From JACRBR01 sp964371355 (GTDB lineage: Bacteria > Chloroflexota > Dehalococcoidia > DSTF01 > JACRBR01), in the NCBI GenBank assembly GCA_964371355.1, contig CAYJMG010000008.1, positions 1 through 64,000 on the forward strand: DNA of 64,000 nt, given 5' to 3'. The notes beneath the pieces are model-generated. The model had not been told where the DNA came from and did no database searches. It saw only the letters and a program-made list of their open reading frames with translations. Positions 16,561 through 23,936 of this stretch are shown here, piece by piece (the first letter of the stretch is position 1; each line of letters starts with the position of its first letter). Made by a program: the position numbers and the translations under genes.

Positions 16561-16593
16561 CAATGGGCCGGCGAGTCTTGCGCCGGCCCATTG
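16561..16593. terminator. strong hairpin after the thiolase gene
   Basis: A perfect 13-bp stem, CAATGGGCCGGCG pairing with CGCCGGCCCATTG, around a 7-base loop. No T tract follows on the plus strand, but the stem is strong enough to act as a transcription end or mRNA stabiliser between thiolase and the kinase gene. Confidence 0.55.
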
Positions 16594-16627
16594 CCCACTA
16601 CAGGCCACGAACGACAAACTACGCACT

Positions 16628-18103
16628 GTGGACGGAACGCTCGGCCCCTACGAACTAATCGCCCGGCTCGGCGCCGGCGGCATGGCCACCGTCTACCGCG
16701 CACGCGACACCCGTAACGGCCGCTTCGTCGCCCTCAAGGTCCTCCACGACTATCGCTCCGACCAGCTCGACTACATCCGCCGCTTCGAGCAGGAAGCCCG
16801 CCTCGCCGCCCGCCTCCAGCACCCCAACATCGTCCGCGTCTACGAGGCCGGTGAGTCCGAAGGCACGCACTACCTCGCCATGGAGCTCGTCGAAGGCGAG
16901 ACCCTCCAGGACCGCCTCCAGAGCAGGAAGCGCCTCCCGCCCCTCGAAGTCCGCCGCATCGCCGAAGCCGTCGCCCTCGCCCTCGAAGAAGCCCATGCCC
17001 AGCACGTCATCCACCGCGACGTGAAGCCCGGCAACGTCCTCCTCGGCCTCGACGGCAGCATCAAGGTCGCCGACTTCGGCATCGCCCGCGCCCTCGACGC
17101 CACCAGCCAGACCCAGACCGGCACCTTCCTCGGCTCCATCGCCTACGCCTCCCCGGAGACCATCGACGGCCGCACCGACTCCCGCGGCGATCTCTACTCC
17201 CTGGGCATCCTGCTGTACCAGGCCCTGCTCGGGCACGTCCCCTTCGAGGGGCCCGCCGCCTCCGCCGTCATGCGCATGCACGAGCGCGACCGCCCGCCTG
17301 ACCTCGAGCGCCTCCGCGCCCTCGATCCCGATCTCGCCGCCGTTATCGAGCGCCTCCTCGAGAAGGATCCCGACGACCGCTACCAGTCGGCCCGGCACCT
17401 GCTCCGCGCCCTCGGCGCCTCCGGTGGCCGCCGCCGTTGGGCCCCGCGCCGCATGCTCGCCGCCGTCGGTCTCGCGACAGCCGGCGGCGCCGTCATCGCC
17501 GGTGCCGTCGCTCTCGGCGTCCTCCTCGCCGCGAACGTCGACGGCGACAGCGGCTCCTCAGCCACGCCGACGGCCGTCGTCGTTGCGGGCGAGACGCCCT
17601 CACCCACCCGCCCCGCCTCCCCTTCGCCCAACCCGGTGACGCAGACGGCCGTCGCCGTCACCCAGACCGCCATCAGCTTCAAGAAGACCGTCATCGACCC
17701 GCAGCTCACCGCCGTCCCCCTCAGCCGGACCGCCGGCGCGCAGACCGCCACCGTGATCGCCCGCACCCCGACCGTTACACCCGTGCCCACGCCGGCGCCG
17801 TTCGTGCGAATCGTCAGCCTCGTGCCGGCGGTGGGCAGCACCGTCCAGCGCGGCGCCCGCGTCGACGTCCTCGTCGATTACCGGTCCGGCCGCACAGTCT
17901 CGCTCGTCGTCTTCACCGCGTACTTCCGCGTCGGCGTGTCCGGCCAGGGCGTCATCTCACGGCAGCAGATCAAGACCATGGACGACGACGACGGCCGCGC
18001 AGATCTGTACGTCGTCTACGACGGCGTCAACGTCTCCGCCACCTTCTGCGGCTATGAGGTCGTGGTGGGTACAGAAGCGCCGGTTGGGGAGGGCTGCCGA
18101 TGA
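16628..18103 (+). CDS. membrane Ser/Thr protein kinase (PknB-like)
   Basis: A 491-residue Hanks-type kinase. The glycine loop LGAGGMATVYRA, ATP-binding Lys37 (VALKVL), HRDVKPGN with Asp131, DFG with Asp149 and the activation segment TFLGSIAYASPE are intact, so it should be active. After the kinase domain (about 1-265) comes a basic stretch and one membrane helix (about 275-303), then a Thr/Pro-rich linker and a beta-rich extracellular domain of about 100 residues that may sense a ligand. The likely start is the GTG at 16628; upstream codons come from the hairpin repeat. An FHA protein and a PP2C phosphatase are its neighbours. Confidence 0.92.
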   Translation: MDGTLGPYELIARLGAGGMATVYRARDTRNGRFVALKVLHDYRSDQLDYIRRFEQEARLAARLQHPNIVRVYEAGESEGTHYLAMELVEGETLQDRLQSRKRLPPLEVRRIAEAVALALEEAHAQHVIHRDVKPGNVLLGLDGSIKVADFGIARALDATSQTQTGTFLGSIAYASPETIDGRTDSRGDLYSLGILLYQALLGHVPFEGPAASAVMRMHERDRPPDLERLRALDPDLAAVIERLLEKDPDDRYQSARHLLRALGASGGRRRWAPRRMLAAVGLATAGGAVIAGAVALGVLLAANVDGDSGSSATPTAVVVAGETPSPTRPASPSPNPVTQTAVAVTQTAISFKKTVIDPQLTAVPLSRTAGAQTATVIARTPTVTPVPTPAPFVRIVSLVPAVGSTVQRGARVDVLVDYRSGRTVSLVVFTAYFRVGVSGQGVISRQQIKTMDDDDGRADLYVVYDGVNVSATFCGYEVVVGTEAPVGEGCR

Positions 18104-18105
18104 AC

Positions 18106-18750
18106 CTACGCCTGATTCGCTTCTACGTCAGCCCCAAGGACGAGCCGGTAGCCCACACCCGCCAGCGTCACCAGGATGCGCGGCGTGCTCGCGTCATCGC
18201 CGATCTTCTCGCGCGTCCGCCGCACGAGTTGGTGCAGCGCGTTGTCGTCGTACGCGTTCGCTCCCCAGACCGCTTCCTCGATGCGCCGCCGCTCCACCAC
18301 GTGGCCGTTCGCGTCCGCCAGCAGCCTCAACAGCTTGTACTCCAGCTCCGCCAGCTGCTTGCCACGCTGCCGGTCCCCGTCCCGAAGGCAGCGCGCGTCC
18401 CCGTCCAGCCACAGCCCGGCCACGCCATGCGCCTTCTGCAGGATGATCGTCGAGTCACTTTGGGGCGCCACGCCAACGTAGATGCGCGCGTCGCCGAGTG
18501 CGACTTCGTCGCCCTCGTGCAGCGTCCATTTGGCGACTGGCTTTCCCCTGACCTCGAGCCCGTTCAGACTGCCGAGATCCTCGATCACCCAATCGCCCGT
18601 CGGCGAGCGCGTCAGCCGAGCGTGCCGCCGCGAAACCGCCTTGCTGTCGATACTGACCTCGCATTCCGGCAGTCGGCCGATCGTCGCCTCCTGCCCCGTG
18701 AGCGTTACCAGTCGTCGCTCGCCGCTCGCCAGGATGATGGTCAACTCCAT
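18106..18750 (-). CDS. FHA domain and OmpR-type winged-helix regulator
   Basis: A 214-residue regulator. Residues 1-95 are a forkhead-associated domain, with IGRLPECEVSIDS, SRRHARL and the turn DLGSLNGLEV; FHA domains bind phosphothreonine peptides. Residues 120-207 form a winged-helix DNA-binding domain (LAELEYKLLRLLADANGHVV, then VRRTREKIGDD and GVGYRL). The pair suggests a transcription factor that is docked or switched by the adjacent Ser/Thr kinase. Its 3' end lies two bases from that of the convergent kinase gene. GAGGGAG lies upstream of the ATG. Confidence 0.92.
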   Translation of the reverse strand: MELTIILASGERRLVTLTGQEATIGRLPECEVSIDSKAVSRRHARLTRSPTGDWVIEDLGSLNGLEVRGKPVAKWTLHEGDEVALGDARIYVGVAPQSDSTIILQKAHGVAGLWLDGDARCLRDGDRQRGKQLAELEYKLLRLLADANGHVVERRRIEEAVWGANAYDDNALHQLVRRTREKIGDDASTPRILVTLAGVGYRLVLGADVEANQA

Positions 18751-18893
18751 CCGCGTGCGCGCTCCCTCATGCGCCCCGTTTCCTGCATCCGTCGCCCGCG
18801 CGTCGTCCTCGCTGGATGGCAGGCCCGGCCCATCTTACGTCATCGTGGCGCGGATGCGAACCGTCCGCGCCCCCGGTCCAGGAGGGCTCGCTC

Positions 18894-20579
18894 ATGCACC
18901 GGGTAGCGTCGCTCACCGACCGCGGCCGCCGGCGCCCCAACAACGAGGATGCCGTCCTCACCACAGCACTGCCCGAGGGCGCGCTGCTGTTGGCCGTCGC
19001 CGATGGCGTGGGCGGTGAACGCGCGGGTGAGATCGCCAGCCGGTCGGCCGTCCGCCTTCTGGAACAGCAGGTGGCCGCGCGCGCCCGGAACGCACCAGCG
19101 GATCGCCTCCGCCCCGCCCTCCGCCACGTGAACAGCATGCTGTGGCAGCGGGCACAGGGCGAACCGCACCTTCACGGCATGGCCACCACCGTGGTCGCCG
19201 CGATCGTCGACCGCGGACAGGCCTGGCTCGCCAACGTCGGCGATAGCCGCGTCTATATCGTGCACGAAGGTGGCGCCCGCCAGCTCACGCGCGACCACTC
19301 GCTCGTGGCCGAGCGCGTCCGTGAAGGCAACCTCACCGAGGAAGAGGCTCGCCAGAGTCAGTCCCGTCACGTCATCACGCGCAGCGTTGGCTCTGGCGAA
19401 GACCTCGATGTGGACACATTCGGGCCGATCGCGCTGCCCCCCGGTTGCCGCCTCGTACTCTGTTCCGATGGCCTCTACGGCGCCGTCGATGATCACGAAC
19501 TCGCCGCCGCTGCATCCCAGGCGGCGCCCGCCGACGCTGTCCGCATCCTCGTCGATCTCGCAAACGAGCGCGGCGGTCCGGACAACATCTCGGTCATCAT
19601 CTACGCCGAGCCCGGTGAAGGCGGCGCCGGGACCGAGCGACGAAGCTCGGTCGCGCTCGAACCGCCGGGCCGCTACACGATCGCCGGCATCACGGCGGCC
19701 AGGCGGCCGCAGCCACCGCGACCGGCCGGCACGAGGTCAGATTATGTGGTCGCGCGTGGCCAGGAGTACGGCCTCGGCTCGGTTCTTGGCCCGCAGCTTC
19801 GCCAGGATCGAGCTCAGGTAGTCCTTGACGGTGTGCGGACTCAGGTACAGCGTCGTCGCGATGCGCTTGTTCGTGAGTCCCCGCCCAACCAGCTCCAGGA
19901 TCTTGCACTCCTGCGCCGTAAGGCCGCCGCGACGCGTCGTGTGCCGCTGGAGCCTGTCGACGAAGGCTCCGGCTACCCTCGTGTCCAAGACGAGTCCCCC
20001 CAGCCTCACTGTGCGGATCGCCTCCGGCAAGTTCGTCGTCTCGGAATCCTTGAGCAGGTAGCCGCTCGCTCCCGCTTCGATGGCGTTCGCCAGCGTCACC
20101 CCGTCCCAGTAGGCGCTGAGAATGAGCACGCGGGAATCGGGTGCGATAGTGCGCAGACGCCGGCACAAATCGATGCCGCTCCCGTCTCCCATTCGTACGT
20201 CGACCGTCACCACGTCCGGTGCCAGCGCTTCCGCCTTGCGGATCGCTTCGTCAATGTGCCCAGCTTCCGCCACAACCCGCATATCATCGTTGTGTTCGAC
20301 GAGTGCGGTGATGCCATATCGCACGATCGGATGGTCGTCCACCACCATGACATCGATGGATCTGGCCTTCACGTTGCCTCTCCTTTCCTCCGGCTCCGGC
20401 GGAAGCCCGCAGTCCTGGTCTCGGGAAGCCAAGCTGCTCGCGCGATCTGGCCCCAACGTCGCCGCCCCCATATGCCTCCCACGATCGTCCAGGGGGACGT
20501 GCCTGGAAGCATGGGCTTATCGGTTCGGTGCTCACATAGGCGCATGTCCTATGAAAGCGGCCGCGAGATCGATCTGTGA
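18894..20579 (+). CDS. PP2C-family protein phosphatase with antisense-overlapping extension
   Basis: The first 242 residues are a complete PPM/PP2C Ser/Thr phosphatase. Metal ligands are Glu18-Asp19 (RPNNEDA) and Asp37 (VADGVGG), and the motifs ANVGDSRVY, LTRDHSLV, SDGLYGAV and GGPDNISVI are present. AGGAGGG precedes the ATG. It would reverse the adjacent kinase's phosphorylation. The frame then stays open for 320 more codons with no family resemblance, running fully antisense through the LuxR-type response regulator. The functional protein probably ends near 19620: one frame shift before that point would reach a TGA at 19616. A stem GACCGAGC/GCTCGGTC at 19631-19652 may be its terminator. Confidence 0.75.
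   Translation: MHRVASLTDRGRRRPNNEDAVLTTALPEGALLLAVADGVGGERAGEIASRSAVRLLEQQVAARARNAPADRLRPALRHVNSMLWQRAQGEPHLHGMATTVVAAIVDRGQAWLANVGDSRVYIVHEGGARQLTRDHSLVAERVREGNLTEEEARQSQSRHVITRSVGSGEDLDVDTFGPIALPPGCRLVLCSDGLYGAVDDHELAAAASQAAPADAVRILVDLANERGGPDNISVIIYAEPGEGGAGTERRSSVALEPPGRYTIAGITAARRPQPPRPAGTRSDYVVARGQEYGLGSVLGPQLRQDRAQVVLDGVRTQVQRRRDALVRESPPNQLQDLALLRRKAAATRRVPLEPVDEGSGYPRVQDESPQPHCADRLRQVRRLGILEQVAARSRFDGVRQRHPVPVGAENEHAGIGCDSAQTPAQIDAAPVSHSYVDRHHVRCQRFRLADRFVNVPSFRHNPHIIVVFDECGDAISHDRMVVHHHDIDGSGLHVASPFLRLRRKPAVLVSGSQAARAIWPQRRRPHMPPTIVQGDVPGSMGLSVRCSHRRMSYESGREIDL
19737..20372 (-). CDS. NarL/LuxR-type response regulator
   Basis: A 211-residue response regulator. The receiver has the acidic pair Asp12-Asp13, the phosphorylated Asp58 (VTVDVRMG), and the LLKDSE lysine loop. 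The C-terminal LuxR-type HTH spans about 145-205 (LTAQECKILELVGRGLTNKRIATTLYLSPHTVKDY split over helices). AGGAGAGG upstream supports the GTG start at 20372. No sensor kinase lies next to it, so its partner is encoded elsewhere. It is antisense to the C-terminal extension of the PP2C frame; its strong family pattern shows that it is the real gene on this stretch. Confidence 0.92.
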   Translation of the reverse strand: MKARSIDVMVVDDHPIVRYGITALVEHNDDMRVVAEAGHIDEAIRKAEALAPDVVTVDVRMGDGSGIDLCRRLRTIAPDSRVLILSAYWDGVTLANAIEAGASGYLLKDSETTNLPEAIRTVRLGGLVLDTRVAGAFVDRLQRHTTRRGGLTAQECKILELVGRGLTNKRIATTLYLSPHTVKDYLSSILAKLRAKNRAEAVLLATRDHII

Positions 20580-20763
20580 TGGATTCGCGCCGCGTCTGCG
20601 ACGAACAGGATCGCTTGCGTGACCCTTCGTCCCGTCGTTCGGGGGGCTGAACTCCCCCCGAACTGCCGTCCGCTCGCTATGTCGATTACTCCGACCATGA
20701 CCTTAGTTGTGAGTGATAACGCCTCCTTTGGCAGTGCGGAGGCCACGGGAAGGATCCGACGTC
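20373..20763. other. divergent regulatory region upstream of two regulators
   Basis: About 390 bases between the LuxR-type regulator and the transposase-derived gene. Apart from the doubtful PP2C tail, which ends at 20579, there is no gene. It should hold both promoters, and it includes a perfect 10-bp inverted repeat at 20637-20663. Confidence 0.5.
20637..20663. repeat. perfect inverted repeat GTTCGGGGGG / CCCCCCGAAC
   Basis: A 10-bp stem with a 7-base loop, about 100 bp upstream of the transposase-derived gene. It is not positioned like a transcription end; it may be an operator or the remnant of a transposon end. Confidence 0.5.
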
Positions 20764-21858
20764 ATGTACACGACGGCGACGAAGCGGAACGGCTCACCCC
20801 TCTCCGACGAGCCCCCCGGCACCGATTCAGGCGATACACGCGCTGAGATTCGTGCCGGCCGGCCGGATGTGTCCGGACTCCTCGTCCATGTGGACGCCAC
20901 GGCCACGAATGCCGCTGCTCAACCAGCGCAGGCGCGGATTGATTCCGGCGACGCACTTGCACGCCAGCTCCTCCTGGCGGGCGTTCCCGTCGCCCAGGTC
21001 GAGGCCGCGATGCGCCGCTTCGAAGCTGCCGCCAGTCGAGGCCGTCCTCTAACCGCTCTCGTCCGGCGGATCGACTCCGAGGTCGGCCAATTCCACAGCA
21101 GGCGGCTTCATCCCGGTGTCCGCTTCCTCGCCCTTGCCGGCACGCCTGTGTGGATTCGCGGTACGGCAGACGTCGAGAGCTGGCACCTCCTCAGTGCCTG
21201 CGGAACGACATTCGCTGGCCGTCGCCGGCTGATCGATTTCCGCCTCGTGCGCCACGAGAATGTGTCCAGCTGGGCCGCCTTCCTGGCCATGCTCGAGAAG
21301 CGCGGCCTCCCCTGCCGGGATCTCGAATTGGTTACGGCCGATGCCCACGGGCCCGTGCGTGCGGCCCTCGACGTTGTCTGGCCGGGCACTCGGATTCAGC
21401 ACTGCTGGAGCAGCACGCTGCTTCACCTGCGCCTCATGCAGCGCGAGTATGGTCCCACGACCTGCATCAAGGAGCTTGCCGAGGTGATGTGTGCGCGAAA
21501 CGTCCCAGCCGCGCTCGCGGCGCTGGCTCGCTGGACACGCGCGTGGCGCCTCGAGGCGCCTGCCGCCGTCGACTACGTGCGCCGTAACACCGATGGCCTC
21601 GTCGCGTTCGTTGATTACCCCGGTCGCTGGCGTGAGGACATCCAGTCCGTCGAACCCGCGCGCAGATTGCTGCAGGGGGTCCGCGCGCGCGGCAATCCCA
21701 GGATGACCTTCGAGAGTTCGGCCAGCTGTGCACGCGTCGTCTACGGGCTTGCCTTGAGTTCGAACGACGATCGCGGCGCAGGCGCGGTGGACTTCGCAAC
21801 CTGGACTCCAGCGCCCGCGCCCGAAGTGGTGGATTCTGCAAGGCACACGGTCGGGTAG
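20764..21858 (+). CDS. IS256/mutator-type transposase descendant, catalytically degenerate
   Basis: A 364-residue protein related to IS256-family transposases along most of its length. SSWAAFLAMLEKRGL, the strand LELVTADAHGPVRAAL, VWPGTRIQHCW, and DGLVAFVDYPGRWREDIQSV all align with landmarks of that family. Of the DDE triad only the middle Asp193 (TADAHG) remains: the first Asp is Ala125 (AGT in place of DGT/DAL) and the Glu of PIERLN is Arg300 (PARRLL). The reading frame is intact and no terminal repeats are visible. This suggests either a domesticated DNA-binding protein or a relic. ATG at 20764 has AAGGA upstream. Confidence 0.75.
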   Translation: MYTTATKRNGSPLSDEPPGTDSGDTRAEIRAGRPDVSGLLVHVDATATNAAAQPAQARIDSGDALARQLLLAGVPVAQVEAAMRRFEAAASRGRPLTALVRRIDSEVGQFHSRRLHPGVRFLALAGTPVWIRGTADVESWHLLSACGTTFAGRRRLIDFRLVRHENVSSWAAFLAMLEKRGLPCRDLELVTADAHGPVRAALDVVWPGTRIQHCWSSTLLHLRLMQREYGPTTCIKELAEVMCARNVPAALAALARWTRAWRLEAPAAVDYVRRNTDGLVAFVDYPGRWREDIQSVEPARRLLQGVRARGNPRMTFESSASCARVVYGLALSSNDDRGAGAVDFATWTPAPAPEVVDSARHTVG

Positions 21859-22025
21859 CGCGTCGTGTCGTGCTTGGATCAGGACGCCGTGGTGGACCCC
21901 GAAGATCGGGCCCACATTCACCTCGTTCCGTTCCGTCCGGACATCCTCCACAGGACGGCGCGTCATGGCCGCCGAGGATCGCTGTTCAAGAATTCCGCCT
22001 CAGGCCCAGGTCCGCAAGACGCCGC

Positions 22026-22069
22026 AGAGGCCGGGACGCAGTCCGCGTCCCGGCCTCTTCGTTGGGTTT
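22026..22069 (+). terminator. Rho-independent-type terminator
   Basis: A perfect 14-bp stem (AGAGGCCGGGACGC / GCGTCCCGGCCTCT, 5-base loop) is followed by TCGTTGGGTTT. It lies 170 bp after the transposase-derived gene and faces the convergent response regulator gene. Confidence 0.75.
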
Positions 22070-22139
22070 GCCGATGCAGGCGTTGTGTATCGGTGTGTTC
22101 GTCAGGTGGGGGTGCGGCCCCGAGCAGGCCACCGCGCGG

Positions 22140-22889
22140 TCAGACCGCCATGCGGATAGCACTGTTGATCAGAAAGCGATAACCCACGCCCCCGATCGTC
22201 TGGATCGAGATATCGTCTCGCCCGTCGATCGCGAGTCGCTGCCGTAACCGGCTCATCGCTACCCGAAGCACGTGGTGGGAACCTACGTAGCGAAGCCCCC
22301 ATACCCTCGTGAGGATGTCATCGTGGGTCACAACCCGGTTCGGATGTCTCACCAGGTACGCCAGAAGCCGAAACTCGATCCGCGAGAGATTGATCTCTCG
22401 CCCGTCCAGTGTCGCGATGTGCTGTGCCTCGTCGATGACGAGCGGCCCTGTCACGATCTGGCCGCTGTCGCGATCAGCCGCATCGGCCCGTCGAAGGATC
22501 GCCTTTACCCGCGCCGCAAGCTCCGCCGCGCCGAACGGCTTGCGCACGTAGTCGTCGGCGCCCGCCTCGAACGCCCGGGTCGCCGACGCCTCGTCATCCA
22601 GCGCTGTCAGCATGATGATGGGTACACGCGATGTCTTGCGAAGCGCCCGGCAGACCGCGAAGCCATCCATATCGGGCATTCTCACATCGAGGATGATGAG
22701 ATCCGGACGGACCTCCTCGAACCGAAGTAGCACGGCGGCGCCGGAAGGTGACACGACGACCGTGAACCCCTCCATCTCCAGGATACGGGAGACCACGGCG
22801 GCGACGGTCGGATCGTCGTCGGCGATCAGGATGGTTTCGTGCCGCAGCCGCGCTGCGGACTCGATGCGTATGGGTTCGGCTCTGTCCAT
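22140..22889 (-). CDS. OmpR/PhoB-type response regulator
   Basis: A 249-residue response regulator. The receiver has Asp24-26 (IADDDPT), phosphorylated Asp68 (ILDVRMPDMDG), Thr in MLTALDD, and Lys in VRKPF. The C-terminal winged helix covers about 150-240 (LSRIEFRLLAYLVRHPNRVV, then a recognition helix VLRVAMSRLRQRL and GVGYRF). ATG at 22889 follows GAGGGCATT; longer open frames upstream lack support. It is divergent from the GGDEF-like membrane protein, with GTGAC direct repeats in between. No histidine kinase is adjacent. Confidence 0.93.
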   Translation of the reverse strand: MDRAEPIRIESAARLRHETILIADDDPTVAAVVSRILEMEGFTVVVSPSGAAVLLRFEEVRPDLIILDVRMPDMDGFAVCRALRKTSRVPIIMLTALDDEASATRAFEAGADDYVRKPFGAAELAARVKAILRRADAADRDSGQIVTGPLVIDEAQHIATLDGREINLSRIEFRLLAYLVRHPNRVVTHDDILTRVWGLRYVGSHHVLRVAMSRLRQRLAIDGRDDISIQTIGGVGYRFLINSAIRMAV

Positions 22890-22985
22890 AATGCCCTCGT
22901 CTTTCGAGTCGTGTGTGCGAGTCCCTTCGCACACGAACTTCGACTCGAACCTATCATCCGCCTCTGAGACCTGTGATTTCAAGTC

Positions 22986-23079
22986 GTGACAGGCATCCGT
23001 TTGCGTGATGTGACGTATTTGTGACGGGACGGAGACGGCCTTGATATGCACGGAACCCGAACGTGATGCCGGCGTGACG
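22986..23079. promoter_or_regulatory. GTGAC direct repeats, predicted OmpR-type regulator sites
   Basis: GTGACG at 23010 and 23021 are exactly 11 bp apart. GTGATG at 23063 and GTGACG at 23074 are again 11 bp apart, and a further GTGACA starts at 22986. Tandem half-sites at 11-bp spacing are the usual binding pattern of OmpR/PhoB winged-helix dimers, and the divergent gene encodes such a regulator. Confidence 0.5.
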
Positions 23080-23140
23080 CTGTCATGCCGATTCTTCTGC
23101 GCGACCACACCTGTGGCCCGCGTGTCATGGAGGATCAGTA

Positions 23141-23902
23141 GTGACACACTCCTCGCTGAGCGCCCGTCATGGCAACCGTGCTGACGCGGCGGTATCGCTG
23201 GCTGAGGCGCAGCTGAAGCGCGATGTAATCCGCGTTCGCATCGCCGCCCTCCTGCTCGCGGTATCGATCGGGCTCGCGATCGCGTGGCTCCTCCCGTGGA
23301 TCCCTGTGGGGATGCGCGAGTCGGACTACAACACCAGTACCGTTGTCGGCGTCGTCGTGCTCACCTGCGTGGCCATCGCGAGCGTCGCGTTCGCTGTCCG
23401 CTGGACGCCCATGCTACAGCAGGAACCGCTGTCCGAACTCATGAAGGTACTGATGGGCCAGTCCATCCTCGTTCGTGGCAAGGCGCGCTTTCTGCGTCGC
23501 CTGGAGACGCAGTGCGACCGTGCACGGGACGAGCGCGGCGCTGGTTTCTCGCTACTCATTCTCCAGTTGCCCCAGGTGGATCGGCAGCGCCCTGAAGACG
23601 AAGAGCGGTTCTCCGGCTGGCTGGGCGCCGTCCGCAACGCCGTTCGGGCGCAGGACGTCGTCGGAGATTCTGGCGCTGGCGAGATCTGGCTGCTGCTCCA
23701 GGGTGCGGGTCCGGAGGGCTGCGCGGGAGTTGCGGACCGCATCCGCGAAGGCGTCCCGCTTCCTCCGGCGGCGAACTCGCCTGGGCCGGAATTCCTTATT
23801 GGCTACGCGGCCTTCGGTATAGACGGAATCGACGCCGAGACGTTGTTCAGGATTGCCCGACTTGCGGCCCAGCGGACACAAGACCAGAGCCAGGCTGCAT
23901 GA
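23141..23902 (+). CDS. membrane protein with degenerate GGDEF-like domain
   Basis: A 253-residue protein with two N-terminal membrane helices (IRVRIAALLLAVSIGLAIAWL and VVGVVVLTCVAIASVAFAV), then a cytosolic domain of about 160 residues. The domain resembles a diguanylate cyclase fold (FLRRLETQCDRARDERGAGFSLLIL, DVVGDSGAGEIWLLL, IGYAAFG), but the GG(D/E)EF loop is replaced by GAGEIW and the metal-binding Asp is missing. It is unlikely to make cyclic-di-GMP and may instead bind a ligand or protein. The GTG start has GGAGGATC upstream. Confidence 0.65.
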   Translation: MTHSSLSARHGNRADAAVSLAEAQLKRDVIRVRIAALLLAVSIGLAIAWLLPWIPVGMRESDYNTSTVVGVVVLTCVAIASVAFAVRWTPMLQQEPLSELMKVLMGQSILVRGKARFLRRLETQCDRARDERGAGFSLLILQLPQVDRQRPEDEERFSGWLGAVRNAVRAQDVVGDSGAGEIWLLLQGAGPEGCAGVADRIREGVPLPPAANSPGPEFLIGYAAFGIDGIDAETLFRIARLAAQRTQDQSQAA

Positions 23903-23936
23903 AGGCGCGGGACGGCGCTGCGATTTGACGCCCTCG

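Noticed and set aside
16406..16627. Upstream extension of the Ser/Thr kinase
   Set aside because: The codons come from the hairpin repeat and give RSAGFQPA twice, a known artefact.
15105..16703. 532-codon frame antisense to the thiolase
   Set aside because: Ala/Gly/Asp-rich low complexity; thiolase motifs are perfect on the plus strand.
19631..19652. The GACCGAGC/GCTCGGTC stem as a certain terminator of the PP2C gene
   Set aside because: It is only suggestive, because the frame remains open across it; noted in the gene entry instead.
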